NCBI GenBank assembly: GCA_964650405.1
Contig: CAZYTO010000082.1
Location: forward strand, 1 to 19,319
Length of the DNA stretch: 19,319 nt
Reading direction: 5' to 3'
Source of the DNA: CAZYTO01 sp964650405
GTDB lineage: Bacteria; Acidobacteriota; Thermoanaerobaculia; Gp7-AA8
Part shown: positions 5,771 to 14,144 of the stretch, one piece after another
Numbering within the stretch: the first letter of the stretch is position 1
Layout of the letters: every line of letters starts with the position of its first letter
Made by a program: the position numbers and the translations under genes
Notes under the pieces: model-generated
The model's input: only the letters and a program-made list of their open reading frames with translations
Databases searched by the model: none
Told to the model about the DNA's origin: nothing

Positions 5771-8700
5771 TTGGATCGGCTCCCGTCCCCTGAAGAACGG
5801 CAGTGGCTCACGGACGCGTTGAGGGATCTCCTCGCGCGGCAGGGCGGAGGCCTGCTCGACGCGGCGCCGCTCGTGGAGCCGACGAACGAATGGTTCCCGG
5901 AGAAATGGGCGTCGACGGTGGTCCACGGCCATCGCCTCGCCCAGCGGCTGATGCACTACGCGGGACTGGGCGAGCTGCGCGTGTTCCTCAGCGCGTACGA
6001 GCCGTCGTCGAAAGTCGGCGAGGAGACTCCGTGGGACGCGGGGACCGCCGGCTGGTTCGCGGGCATCCGAGAGCGCCGCGCGTACTTCGGTCTCCACGTC
6101 CGGGAATTCAACGACCCCGAGGCGGCGGCGGGCGTGCTGGCCCATGAGGTCGCGCATGCGTGGCGCAGGCATCACGGCCTCGTCGTGGACGACCGTGACG
6201 ACGAGGAGCCGCTCACCGACCTGACCACGGTGGTCCTCGGCTTCGGCATTCTCTCGACGAACAACACGGATCGCTACCGGTCCTCCGGCAACTGGAGCGA
6301 GACGAGGTGGTCGATGTCCTCGGCCGGCTACCTGTCGCCGCAGGCCATGAGCTGGCTGCTGGCGGTGTGGTGTGCGGCGCGGGGCGAGGCCGGTGAGCGG
6401 CGGGCCATCGAGCGCCACCTCGAGCCGAATCAGCGCTCGTACTTTCGCGCCGGCCTCGAGGAGCTCGATCGCTCCGCGTCCAGTGCGCGCGAGCTGCTGG
6501 GTGCGGCCGGACAAAGGTCGCCGCAGGTTCTCGAGATCGATCCGGAGAGCTTCGTGCCGCGGGAGCCGGCGCTGGACGAGCTCGACGAACCCGAGCAACC
6601 GGCCGTCGATCCGCAGAGAAACCGCGGGACGGTGGTCTATCAGAGGCCGCGCGGCGACATGTGGCTCACGGGCCTCATGGCCGCGTTTGGTGCTTTCCTC
6701 ATCACGTTTCTTGCCGTGATGAGCATCGACGACCGCGCTCCGGAGCGCGGGGCTGCGATGGCCGCGCTCGGGGCCGCTGTGGGCGCATTGCTGGCCGCCC
6801 GGCGGGCTCGCCGGCCGGCGTGCAGCGCGTGCAAGGCACACCTCGACGGCAGCCCGGCGATCTGCCCCGGCTGCGGAGGAACGGTAGGGGCTCGGGTGAG
6901 CGGGCGGGAGTTGCGCCGCCTTCGGGAAGAGGAGCTGGAGCGGCGCGCGGCGCTCGATACCGGCTACGAGGACTGCGACGCCTGCGAGCCCGAAGTTCCC
7001 TGCGCCCGGCATGCGGCGACCTTCGCCATCGGCGATCGGTCCGGCGACGACGGCGAGGAGCACTCGGGGAAGCCGTTGCCGGGAGCGATGACGTTTCCGC
7101 GGGCTCGGCGGAAGCCGGTGAGCGGCCGGTTTCTTCGCAAGGCCGGCGCGGTCGCGGCGATCGCGGGCGGGGCTCTGGTCGCACTCGCCCTCTGGCGGCA
7201 GAATCACGTTGCGGTCTACTTCGACAATCCGCTGGCATCGCCGGTGACGGTGAGTGTCGACGGCGAAAGATTCGCGATCATCGGACGTCCGCCGGTGGAA
7301 CGGACTCTGAAGCCTGGGAAGCACCATGTCGTCGTGACGGGACCGAACGGCGAGATCGAGCGCACGGACGTCGACGTCGAACGGCAGCCACTTCCCGAAG
7401 CGGTCATAGGGCCCGGCTTCTACGTCTACAGCATCGCCGCCCGCGGCATCTACCAGCGGTCGTGGCTGGTCTACTCCTCGTACAAGATCGAGCACGGGAG
7501 CACGTCGAAGGTGATCGCGATGCGGCGGTGGATTCGGGAGGACGGCGTCGACTTCCTCTTCACCAAACCGCCGGACCAGATCACCCGTACCGGCAGCGGA
7601 TCGATCACCCGCGGTGCATTCGAGGTGACCGGACTGAGCCCGCGGGAGGCCGCCTGGACGCTCGATCAGCAGGGACAGACCGATGACGCCGCCGGCGTGC
7701 TCCACCAGGCGATCGCGCTCGATCCGTGCGACGAGGGCACGCGGCAGGATCTCGTCGATATCCTCACGGCGCGAAAGAGGGAGGACGACGTGCGGCGCGA
7801 AGCCACGGCGTGGGTGACCGCGTGCGGCACCTCGGTGGAGGCGCATCGCACCTATCAGAACCTGCTCCGGGAAGCAGGGGAGAAGGAGACGTTGCTGACG
7901 ATCTATCGCGAACGCCTTCGCAAGGATCCCAGCGCGATCAATCACTATCTCTATGGCCGCCTGCTGAACGGCCAACCCGCCATCGCGGAGTACACCGAGG
8001 CTCTGCGACTGGACCCCGGCGTTCCGTGGGCCCGTGCCGCCCTCGGCCTGGAGCTCCTGGAGGCGGAACAGGATGCGGCAGCGTACGGCTTGCTCGACGA
8101 GGCGCTACGGGCGCCGCAGGTCGGTCCGAACGCCGCGGTGTATTTCGCCATGGCCGCGATCGCGACGGGGAAGCAGGACGAGGCACTGGCGCGATTGCCG
8201 GAGGCGAAGGGGGCCGACAGCGATTCCATCTGGGCGGCGAAGTGGCTGCTCACGCGCTCGAAGGGCGATTGGAGCGCGGCACGCATCCTGCTCGCGTATC
8301 GCGAGGTCGAGCAGCAGACGGCGGAGACGAAGATCCTCCGGGCCAGGCTGGAACGGGACGCGGGCGGGGCAGCCGATGGCCTGGCCGAAGACCTTGACGG
8401 CAACCTGGAGACGAGAGCCGCAGCCGTGCAACTGCGATTCGAAACGGCGTGGGAAACTGGTCACCTGCGCGAGGCGGCGACGATGGACCTGACCCGGTTG
8501 CACGCAGACAACAAAGTAGACGTCACCGACATCTACGCCGTCGAGGCGGCGATGCTGGCCCATCTGCCGGAGGAGCCTGCGCAAGCAGCGAGTCTCCGGG
8601 CAAAGCTTTCAAAGACGCCCACACTTCTGGCCATCCTCGACGCTGCGGAGGGCCGCATTTCGAAGGAAACGGTCATGTCCCGCATCGCGGACAACGGCAC

Positions 8701-8866
8701 GCTGATACCGCACGCCTGGTTCGCCCTGGCCGTTCACGCTTCGCTCTCGGGCGGAGATGCCGCGGCGCTCTTCCGCAAGTCGGCGGAGCGCGCGCTCGAC
8801 CGGGAGTTTCCGTACCGGCTGGCGATGCATATGGCGACGGCGCAGGCTGCATCGGCCAGGCCATGA
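5771..8866 (+). CDS. Membrane protein with HExxH peptidase, zinc-ribbon and TPR-like domains
   Basis: This 1031-residue multidomain protein has an unusual architecture. Residues 1-250 look like a gluzincin-type zinc peptidase: VLAHEVAHAWRRHH gives zinc ligands H125 and H129 with catalytic E126, and EEPLTDLTTVVLGFGI offers E146 or E147 as third ligand. Two hydrophobic stretches follow (about 298-318 and 326-342), then a zinc ribbon (CSAC at 351-354, CPGC at 365-368) and a further Cys cluster (402, 405, 411). After a third hydrophobic segment (456-474) comes a beta-rich module (YFDNPLASPVTVSVDG onward), possibly PEGA-like or carbohydrate-binding-like. From about 625 to 960 there are helical TPR-like repeats, for example DDAAGVLHQAIALDP and AIAEYTEALRLDPG. 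Only TTG at 5771 can start this frame, because a stop lies 12 bases upstream and the next Met is residue 61. It converges on the NTPase operon with a 103-base gap. Peptidase activity is inferred from the motif only. Confidence 0.8.
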   Translation: MDRLPSPEERQWLTDALRDLLARQGGGLLDAAPLVEPTNEWFPEKWASTVVHGHRLAQRLMHYAGLGELRVFLSAYEPSSKVGEETPWDAGTAGWFAGIRERRAYFGLHVREFNDPEAAAGVLAHEVAHAWRRHHGLVVDDRDDEEPLTDLTTVVLGFGILSTNNTDRYRSSGNWSETRWSMSSAGYLSPQAMSWLLAVWCAARGEAGERRAIERHLEPNQRSYFRAGLEELDRSASSARELLGAAGQRSPQVLEIDPESFVPREPALDELDEPEQPAVDPQRNRGTVVYQRPRGDMWLTGLMAAFGAFLITFLAVMSIDDRAPERGAAMAALGAAVGALLAARRARRPACSACKAHLDGSPAICPGCGGTVGARVSGRELRRLREEELERRAALDTGYEDCDACEPEVPCARHAATFAIGDRSGDDGEEHSGKPLPGAMTFPRARRKPVSGRFLRKAGAVAAIAGGALVALALWRQNHVAVYFDNPLASPVTVSVDGERFAIIGRPPVERTLKPGKHHVVVTGPNGEIERTDVDVERQPLPEAVIGPGFYVYSIAARGIYQRSWLVYSSYKIEHGSTSKVIAMRRWIREDGVDFLFTKPPDQITRTGSGSITRGAFEVTGLSPREAAWTLDQQGQTDDAAGVLHQAIALDPCDEGTRQDLVDILTARKREDDVRREATAWVTACGTSVEAHRTYQNLLREAGEKETLLTIYRERLRKDPSAINHYLYGRLLNGQPAIAEYTEALRLDPGVPWARAALGLELLEAEQDAAAYGLLDEALRAPQVGPNAAVYFAMAAIATGKQDEALARLPEAKGADSDSIWAAKWLLTRSKGDWSAARILLAYREVEQQTAETKILRARLERDAGGAADGLAEDLDGNLETRAAAVQLRFETAWETGHLREAATMDLTRLHADNKVDVTDIYAVEAAMLAHLPEEPAQAASLRAKLSKTPTLLAILDAAEGRISKETVMSRIADNGTLIPHAWFALAVHASLSGGDAAALFRKSAERALDREFPYRLAMHMATAQAASARP

Positions 8867-8969
8867 CGCCGGTCGAGCCGGCAGTCCGCATTGCTCAGCC
8901 GCCGGCGAACGAGCAGCGGGGGCGAGCGGAGATTTTCCTGCCTGGTGTCCTGTGGGTTTCACCGGGCGC

Positions 8970-11702
8970 TTACGCAGCTGGATTGGGCGGTGGCGCCGGT
9001 GGACGTACGCGGTCCAGAACGAACGACACCTCTGCCCAGAAAAAATAGAGTTGATCGACAAGGGGGAGGATTCTCAGCGCGGGGAATGCTCCGATCCCGC
9101 CATCGAACGGTGAAAGATCGCGGAGAGCGTTCTTCGCGCTCTGCCGGTTCGTGAAGGACGCGATCTGCACACTGACGTCTCCGGTGTCGAATGCCTTGCG
9201 CAACTGAGGCGACCGGCCGTAGCGTGCGAAATAGTCGTCGATTCCCTGGTTCGCAAGCTGGTAGGTGATCCTCAGGCGGCTGTCGCTCAGGCGTGGCTCG
9301 TCAGCGAGCCGCTCAGCGAGGTAAATGGCCTCCGGGATCCGTCCTGAATCCAGATCCTGGGTGATGAGAGGTGTACGCGTTTCTGCCAGGAGGAGCGCTT
9401 GGGCCTCCCGCACGAGCGGTAACCGTTCCTGCGACAACCAGTCGGCCAGCTGCCTGACGGGGACGTCTCCGAGTTGAACGGAGCGTGCGGCTACGTACCG
9501 GATTTCCGGCCGGGGATGAAAGAGCAACCTCGCGGCTGCGCGGGGACTCTCGACACGCAACTGCTCCAGCTGATCGAGCGTGTCGACCGGATCGGAGAGC
9601 CGGCGAACGTACGCCGGCTGCAGGAAGCGGAAGTACGAGAGTGCAAGAAGCAGCGCCGCCGGAATCAGGGCGATCAGAGACATGGACAAGAACTTCCAAC
9701 TCGTGTCAGACAACCTGAGAAAGCCTGGCACAAAAAACCGCACAACGAGCAGGCCGGCGAACAGGATGGCCATGATGGCCCCGATCCGCAGGTGCAGATT
9801 CCGCCATTCCCGCTCCATCGCCAGCCCTGCGTGTCGCAGTTTCTGAAACTCCGCATTTCGGTGCTCTTCACGCGCATTGCGGATGGCGCTTTCGAGCCGG
9901 AGCCGCTCTTCGTGCCATCGATCCGCGAGATCACCCGGCGGCGCTGCGCGTTCCGGAGCCGAGCGCTCGAGCAAGTCGCGAATCTGCTGCTGAAGGACAT
10001 CGACTTCGCTGTCGCGCTGCGACTGCATCCTGACGAGCTCCGCGCGCAACACATCGAGCTCATTCCGCAGCGGGTGGCCGGGCGGCGCTCCCGCCGGCAC
10101 AGCTTCAGGCGGCGGAGCGGGCGGCTTCAATGCGGCGCGGAAATCCTCCGCGAACGTTCGCGGATCATAGAAGACCTGACGTACGGTGCCGGCGATGGCG
10201 TCGGACACCTCTCGCGTGGAATAGCCGAGGACAACGGAGATGACGATGCTGTTCGCGCCAAGGATGCTGCGAACGTCCTCGGCGAGATCGACCAGCTTTC
10301 GCGCCAGTCGTGTCTCATCGTCTTTGTAGACAGCGCGGGTGGTCTCGATGACGATTCCCGGCCGATCCCGTTCCGCCTCGATTGCGTAATCGACGGTCTG
10401 CTTGTAAAGGTGCAAGTTGCGAACGAAGCGTAGCCCGTTGGCCGTGAGTTGATGCTCAATGGCCGCGAGCACGGCGCGCTCCTCCTCGGGAGGTTTCAGC
10501 GAACCGCTGCGGATGGCTTCATCGACCAAAGAACCGTCGATCACTTTCGACGGTTCCGCGAGCGCATACATCGTCGAACAATTCTGGAGGAATCGCCGGA
10601 TGTTACCGCGGCTGAATTTCAGCAGGGCGTCGATGCCACCCTCTTGGAAGGGGGAAAGCCCGGAAGGAAGAAAGAGAAGAACGAGCTTCGTCGCTTCCTC
10701 GTCCGTGAGGGTTTGCAGCTCGACGACGTGCTGGCCGAAGCGCTCACGAAGGTCGCCCGGCATCTTGTCCCAGGCCAGCGGCGTACCGGCGATGAGCACC
10801 AGCCCGCCGCGATTGGGGACCTCATCGACGAGGCGGCGGAGCACGCCGACGCTCTCCGGGTCCGGGGTGTCGGTGTCGACGGCCACGTTGACCAGCTTTT
10901 CGAACTGGTCGAGATAAAGGAGAAGCGGCCGGCGGGCGACGCGGAACAGCGCGGCCAGCAACTGCAAGCCCGACTTGAACATCTCCGTCGAGTCGATGGG
11001 GGCATCGACGCCGATTGCCCGCAGCCCGCTCTCGGTCACCGGGAGTCCTGACAGCCAGCGGTAGGTGTGGGTGGCGAGCTCCGGATCGCTGCCGAAGAGG
11101 AACGGCAGCGCGCGTTGAAACTGTTCGCGGCCGCGGGGGAGGCGGCTGACCTCTTCGATCTGCAATCTCTCGACGGCGCCGCGGTCGACCAGATAGCCGG
11201 AATACAGTTTCTCTGCCGCTTCGCGGCTGCCGCGCAATCGCTCGGCTTTGTCGTCGTTGACCTCGGGCAGTTTCTTGAGCTGGTCGATGGCTGCGTGGTC
11301 GCGTGCCACGGCCAGCAGCTCGCGGAGGGGCTGCTCATCGATCTGGGCCCATACCGCCCGATAGAACGTGCCGATGTCGGCGGTCTCGAGCTTGATGCTG
11401 AAGTGAAACGGATTCTGCCGGGGTGTGTCCGTCGATTGCAGGGTCTTGGACTGGCCGATGAGATAGTTGATGGTGTGGGTCTTGCCGCTGCCGTGCTCGC
11501 CGAGAAGGGCCACGAACTGACCCTTCTGCGTGGAATTGTGGCCCTGGATGTAATCGCGTACGAACCCGAAGGCCCGATCCAGTTGCGGGCGCGGCAGGGT
11601 CACGCTTGCCAGCGTTTCCAGCTCGACGATCGTCTGCGGATCGCCCGGCAGGTTGCTGGTTCCTTGCGACGGGAATGGGTTCTCGGAAACGGAGATGATC
11701 AT
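8970..11702 (-). CDS. AAA-type ATPase with coiled coil, two membrane helices and helical C-terminus
   Basis: This 910-residue protein is the third gene of the NTPase operon. An N-terminal P-loop domain (about 35-400) has Walker A GEHGSGKT (68-75), Walker B LLLYLDQFEKL (D265, E268) and a sensor-like LIAGTPLAW. It resembles STAND/KAP-like ATPases more than classical AAA+ unfoldases. Residues 425-520 (TVDYAIEAERDRPGIVIETT and following) form a compact alpha/beta segment that loosely resembles a degraded restriction-endonuclease-like core. A proline-rich linker (525-545) leads to a coiled coil (545-635), two membrane helices (about 638-658 and 669-691) and a helical region that may hold HEAT-like repeats (705-800, for instance RPEIRYVAARSVQLGDVPV). 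It ends in a proline-rich tail. The start ATG overlaps the stop of the upstream gene in ATGA, so translation is coupled. The protein likely anchors the complex at the inner membrane. The exact family is not known to me. Confidence 0.8.
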   Translation of the reverse strand: MIISVSENPFPSQGTSNLPGDPQTIVELETLASVTLPRPQLDRAFGFVRDYIQGHNSTQKGQFVALLGEHGSGKTHTINYLIGQSKTLQSTDTPRQNPFHFSIKLETADIGTFYRAVWAQIDEQPLRELLAVARDHAAIDQLKKLPEVNDDKAERLRGSREAAEKLYSGYLVDRGAVERLQIEEVSRLPRGREQFQRALPFLFGSDPELATHTYRWLSGLPVTESGLRAIGVDAPIDSTEMFKSGLQLLAALFRVARRPLLLYLDQFEKLVNVAVDTDTPDPESVGVLRRLVDEVPNRGGLVLIAGTPLAWDKMPGDLRERFGQHVVELQTLTDEEATKLVLLFLPSGLSPFQEGGIDALLKFSRGNIRRFLQNCSTMYALAEPSKVIDGSLVDEAIRSGSLKPPEEERAVLAAIEHQLTANGLRFVRNLHLYKQTVDYAIEAERDRPGIVIETTRAVYKDDETRLARKLVDLAEDVRSILGANSIVISVVLGYSTREVSDAIAGTVRQVFYDPRTFAEDFRAALKPPAPPPEAVPAGAPPGHPLRNELDVLRAELVRMQSQRDSEVDVLQQQIRDLLERSAPERAAPPGDLADRWHEERLRLESAIRNAREEHRNAEFQKLRHAGLAMEREWRNLHLRIGAIMAILFAGLLVVRFFVPGFLRLSDTSWKFLSMSLIALIPAALLLALSYFRFLQPAYVRRLSDPVDTLDQLEQLRVESPRAAARLLFHPRPEIRYVAARSVQLGDVPVRQLADWLSQERLPLVREAQALLLAETRTPLITQDLDSGRIPEAIYLAERLADEPRLSDSRLRITYQLANQGIDDYFARYGRSPQLRKAFDTGDVSVQIASFTNRQSAKNALRDLSPFDGGIGAFPALRILPLVDQLYFFWAEVSFVLDRVRPPAPPPNPAA

Positions 11703-12631
11703 TCGTCACCCAGGAGCACGTTCGGCATGATTCGAGCGAGCGTTTTCTCACCCCATGGCGGACCGGCCAGGTCCGTCTCGATCTTGATGTTGTGAAGCCG
11801 GCCGAGCAGCGTTCGGGCTGTGCCGATCTTGCGGCGCTTGTCGCCGAACACGGCCGTGATCCCTTTCTCCTCGAACGGCGGCACGCCGGCGTTTCCTGTC
11901 GCTGCCCAGTATCTCGAGGCGAACAGGGCGACGTCTTCGCCGGTCAAAGCACTGAGCTCGACGAGCATGCGGAGATCGTCGGGAATGGCATTGAATGCCT
12001 CTCTGACTTTTCGCGCGTTCTCCCTCACCACGTCATTCTTTGGGGCGTCCTCCTGCGGCTGAACGACCGTGAACACGCAGGGTGCAGGCACGGCCTGAAA
12101 GATGGTTTTTGCGCTGCTGATGTACTGAGCGTCGAGAACATTCTCGAGCAGGACACCGAAGAAGGCTTTCCGGTTCATCGCTTTGACCCATCGCTGAATG
12201 AGCAGCGCGTATTTGGCCCGGAACGTTTCCCCGGCGGTGTCAATCGTCTTCAGCGTGTCTTCCGCCAGGTCGCCTTCGATGAGCTGAGCGTCAGTGGCAT
12301 CCACGACGAGGGTCTCGAGCCACGAGCCGAGCAGAGTCTTCGGGTCGTGGTGCATCTCCACTCGGGGAAGAATGAATCTTGCCGGATCGATTCCGGCCAG
12401 ACGAACGAACTGATCGAGCACGTATTTCGCAGCGGCGGTCCTTCCTGTGCCGGACTCGCCGGCGATCAGCACGAAGAGAGGTCGAGGCTTCCTGGCGTCG
12501 ATGATGACTTTGAGCTGGGCGTCGATTCCTTCGATGACGCTCCTAAACCCGTCGATATCCACGGGAGGGGTGGTCTTCTCGCGGCTGAACGCGTCGATTT
12601 TCTCGGGGAAATAGCAACTGGCCATCGTCAT
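11699..12631 (-). CDS. AAA-like P-loop protein with altered Walker motifs
   Basis: This 310-residue soluble protein is encoded by the middle gene of the NTPase operon, overlapping both neighbours by 4 bases (ATGA). The P-loop is LFVLIAGESGTGRTAAAKY: the invariant Walker A lysine is arginine (R64), followed by T65. The segment in the Walker B position, RKAFFGVLLENV, has hydrophobics but no aspartate. It may therefore bind nucleotide without efficient hydrolysis, acting as a regulatory or structural partner of the two flanking ATPases. The N-terminus SCYFPEKIDAFSREKTTP is atypical. C-terminal features include LSALTGEDVALFASRYW and KIGTARTLLGRLHNIKIE. It may be an adaptor or loader for the membrane ATPase encoded by the next gene. 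Relationship to named AAA families is uncertain. Confidence 0.75.
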   Translation of the reverse strand: MTMASCYFPEKIDAFSREKTTPPVDIDGFRSVIEGIDAQLKVIIDARKPRPLFVLIAGESGTGRTAAAKYVLDQFVRLAGIDPARFILPRVEMHHDPKTLLGSWLETLVVDATDAQLIEGDLAEDTLKTIDTAGETFRAKYALLIQRWVKAMNRKAFFGVLLENVLDAQYISSAKTIFQAVPAPCVFTVVQPQEDAPKNDVVRENARKVREAFNAIPDDLRMLVELSALTGEDVALFASRYWAATGNAGVPPFEEKGITAVFGDKRRKIGTARTLLGRLHNIKIETDLAGPPWGEKTLARIMPNVLLGDE

Positions 12632-13890
12632 CGGCTCCCGAGCATGGCCAGGTGCTGGCGAAGAGCGTTACCGGTGGCGGCGAAGGGCGCGTCCTTGAAT
12701 AGGCGGACGAGGTAACTGCCGGGGTTGTAGTGGGCCGTGCAGAACTCCCTGTAGGGTGTCGCTTTCTCTTCGTACTTCGAAAAGTCCTCGTAGGTTCTAA
12801 GGATCCTGGGATTTGCGTAGGTCTCCTCGAGGGCGACCAGCAGCGGTGGGTCCGCGGAGATCGCGCTGTAGACGTCCGGCGACTGCAGTTGCAGGACGGC
12901 CAGGCGCAGCAGCACGTCGCGTTTCAGGCCGGCCAGCGTTCCGTCGACTTCGGCCATCGCTCCGAAGACGGTCAGTGTGTTGATGACGCGCTTGATCCGC
13001 CGCGGGTTGGGAGCCACGATCCCGGCAAGCAGCGTTACGTATGGGGCGAAGTCGTTCGGCGGGTTCAGGCTCTTGATGAAAGCCTCGACCTGATCGGGGA
13101 AGATGGGAAAGAGCTGCAGGGGAAGCTGCACCATCTTCTCGATGTACTCGCCGCCGATCTCGATGCTCTTCTTGGCGAATTCGAACTTGCCGTAGCGCAC
13201 CTCGATGCCGCGGTCGATGATCCGCTTGTCGGCGGCGATGAGGATGAAGGCGTTGCGCAGGTCGAAGAAGAGCTTGAGGCACTCCAGCACCTCGACGATC
13301 TGATCGGGCTCGCAGCGGTCGAGGTCGTCGACGAAGAAGACCACCCGCGTGCCGTCCTTGCCGACCTCCAGCAGCTCGGCCTGCAGGATGTCACGCAGGC
13401 GGCGGACCTCGCTCTCGACCTCCCCCTTTTTCTCCTGGTACTGCTTTTCGAGCTCCTCCAACTGCTTGAGGCTGACCGCGTCGAACGTCAGCTTCTTGAG
13501 AAGGATGTCCGCACCGAGCCGGATGAGGATCTCGGTGATCCTGGCCGCGGAGGCCTTGAACTTGCCGCCGAGGCCCTTCTGCAGCTCGTCGTTCAGAGCG
13601 TGCAGGAGTGGAACGAGGAGGTTGGGCTCTTTGCGATGGAGCCAGGCATTGAACTGAATGCAGAGGAACCGGTCGGCGTACCCGTCGTTCAGGCCGCGCT
13701 CGACGAGCTTCAGGACGGTCGACTTCCCGGAGCCCCAGTCGCCGAAGATGCCGATGGTGAACGGAGTCTCCGCCTGCGGATTGGTGAGGATTCCGACGAT
13801 CGGCACGACGTAGCGCTTGAACCGGAGCAGTTCATGCTTGGGATCAGGATCGTCGATGGCCACGTCGGAGACGAGTCGCACGAGCGCCAT
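12628..13890 (-). CDS. KAP family P-loop NTPase
   Basis: This 420-residue protein is encoded by the first gene of the NTPase operon. It has a canonical KAP layout: Walker A GIFGDWGSGKST (G50 to T58), the family-typical FNAWLHRKEPNLL, Walker B RVVFFVDDLDRCEPDQIVEVLE (D188, D189, D191), then AADKRII and GGEYIEKMVQLPLQL, and the sensor-like NPRRIKRVIN. KAP proteins usually carry a membrane hairpin inserted between Walker A and B. Here the insertion (about 105-175) is hydrophilic and predicted coiled coil (QLEELEKQYQEKKGEVESEV), so the protein looks soluble. Known relatives include Kidins220 and F-plasmid PifA, which excludes phage T7. The ATG at 13890 has AAAGGA 10 bases upstream. Its last 4 bases overlap the next gene. 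Confidence 0.9.
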   Translation of the reverse strand: MALVRLVSDVAIDDPDPKHELLRFKRYVVPIVGILTNPQAETPFTIGIFGDWGSGKSTVLKLVERGLNDGYADRFLCIQFNAWLHRKEPNLLVPLLHALNDELQKGLGGKFKASAARITEILIRLGADILLKKLTFDAVSLKQLEELEKQYQEKKGEVESEVRRLRDILQAELLEVGKDGTRVVFFVDDLDRCEPDQIVEVLECLKLFFDLRNAFILIAADKRIIDRGIEVRYGKFEFAKKSIEIGGEYIEKMVQLPLQLFPIFPDQVEAFIKSLNPPNDFAPYVTLLAGIVAPNPRRIKRVINTLTVFGAMAEVDGTLAGLKRDVLLRLAVLQLQSPDVYSAISADPPLLVALEETYANPRILRTYEDFSKYEEKATPYREFCTAHYNPGSYLVRLFKDAPFAATGNALRQHLAMLGSR

Positions 13891-13926
13891 GAGAGCACGG
13901 TCCTTTCAGGGGGAGATTTGGCCGTC

Positions 13927-13935
13927 ATTCTACCA
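13927..13935 (-). promoter_or_regulatory. Candidate extended -10 promoter of the NTPase operon
   Basis: The minus strand reads TGGTAGAAT: a TAGAAT -10 box (5 of 6) preceded by TGN, the extended -10 element, which can work without a -35 box. Transcription would start near 13920, giving a leader of about 30 bases with an AAAGGA site before the KAP ATG. Confidence 0.4.
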
Positions 13936-14118
13936 AGATCGTGCAGGACGCGGAGGATTCGATTCCGGAAAGGACTCCGCCCCATCCGCATGGACCTCAT
14001 CGGCGCGGGCGACGGGTCGCGCACCTCGGCAGCGATCGTTTTCCCGAGGCTGCGATCGCGGTCATTCGGTGCCCGTTCGTTGACACAAGCGTTTGGCAAC
14101 TGCCGCCGCGGCCTCGGC

Positions 14119-14124
14119 TACCCT
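14119..14124 (+). promoter_or_regulatory. Candidate -10 box of the ABM-fold gene
   Basis: TACCCT in the context CGGCTACCCT lies 20 bases before the ATG at 14145 and fits the TANNNT pattern. A perfect TTGACA (14080-14085) lies further upstream but at too long a spacing to pair with it. A GGAGG site (14133-14137) sits 7 bases before the ATG. Confidence 0.25.
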
Positions 14125-14144
14125 TTCGCAACGGAGGAATCTCG

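Noticed and set aside
5687..7975. A 762-residue open frame on the minus strand
   Set aside because: It is antisense to the metallopeptidase-TPR gene, is extremely rich in Arg, Pro and Ala, shows no motif, and exists because stops are rare at this G+C content.
8868..8882. Small inverted repeat GCCGG/CCGGC after the metallopeptidase-TPR gene, possible terminator
   Set aside because: The stem is only 5 bp and no T-tract follows; such repeats arise easily by chance at this G+C content.
14080..14085. Perfect TTGACA hexamer upstream of the ABM-fold gene
   Set aside because: No -10 box lies 16-19 bases downstream, so it cannot be supported as a -35 element.
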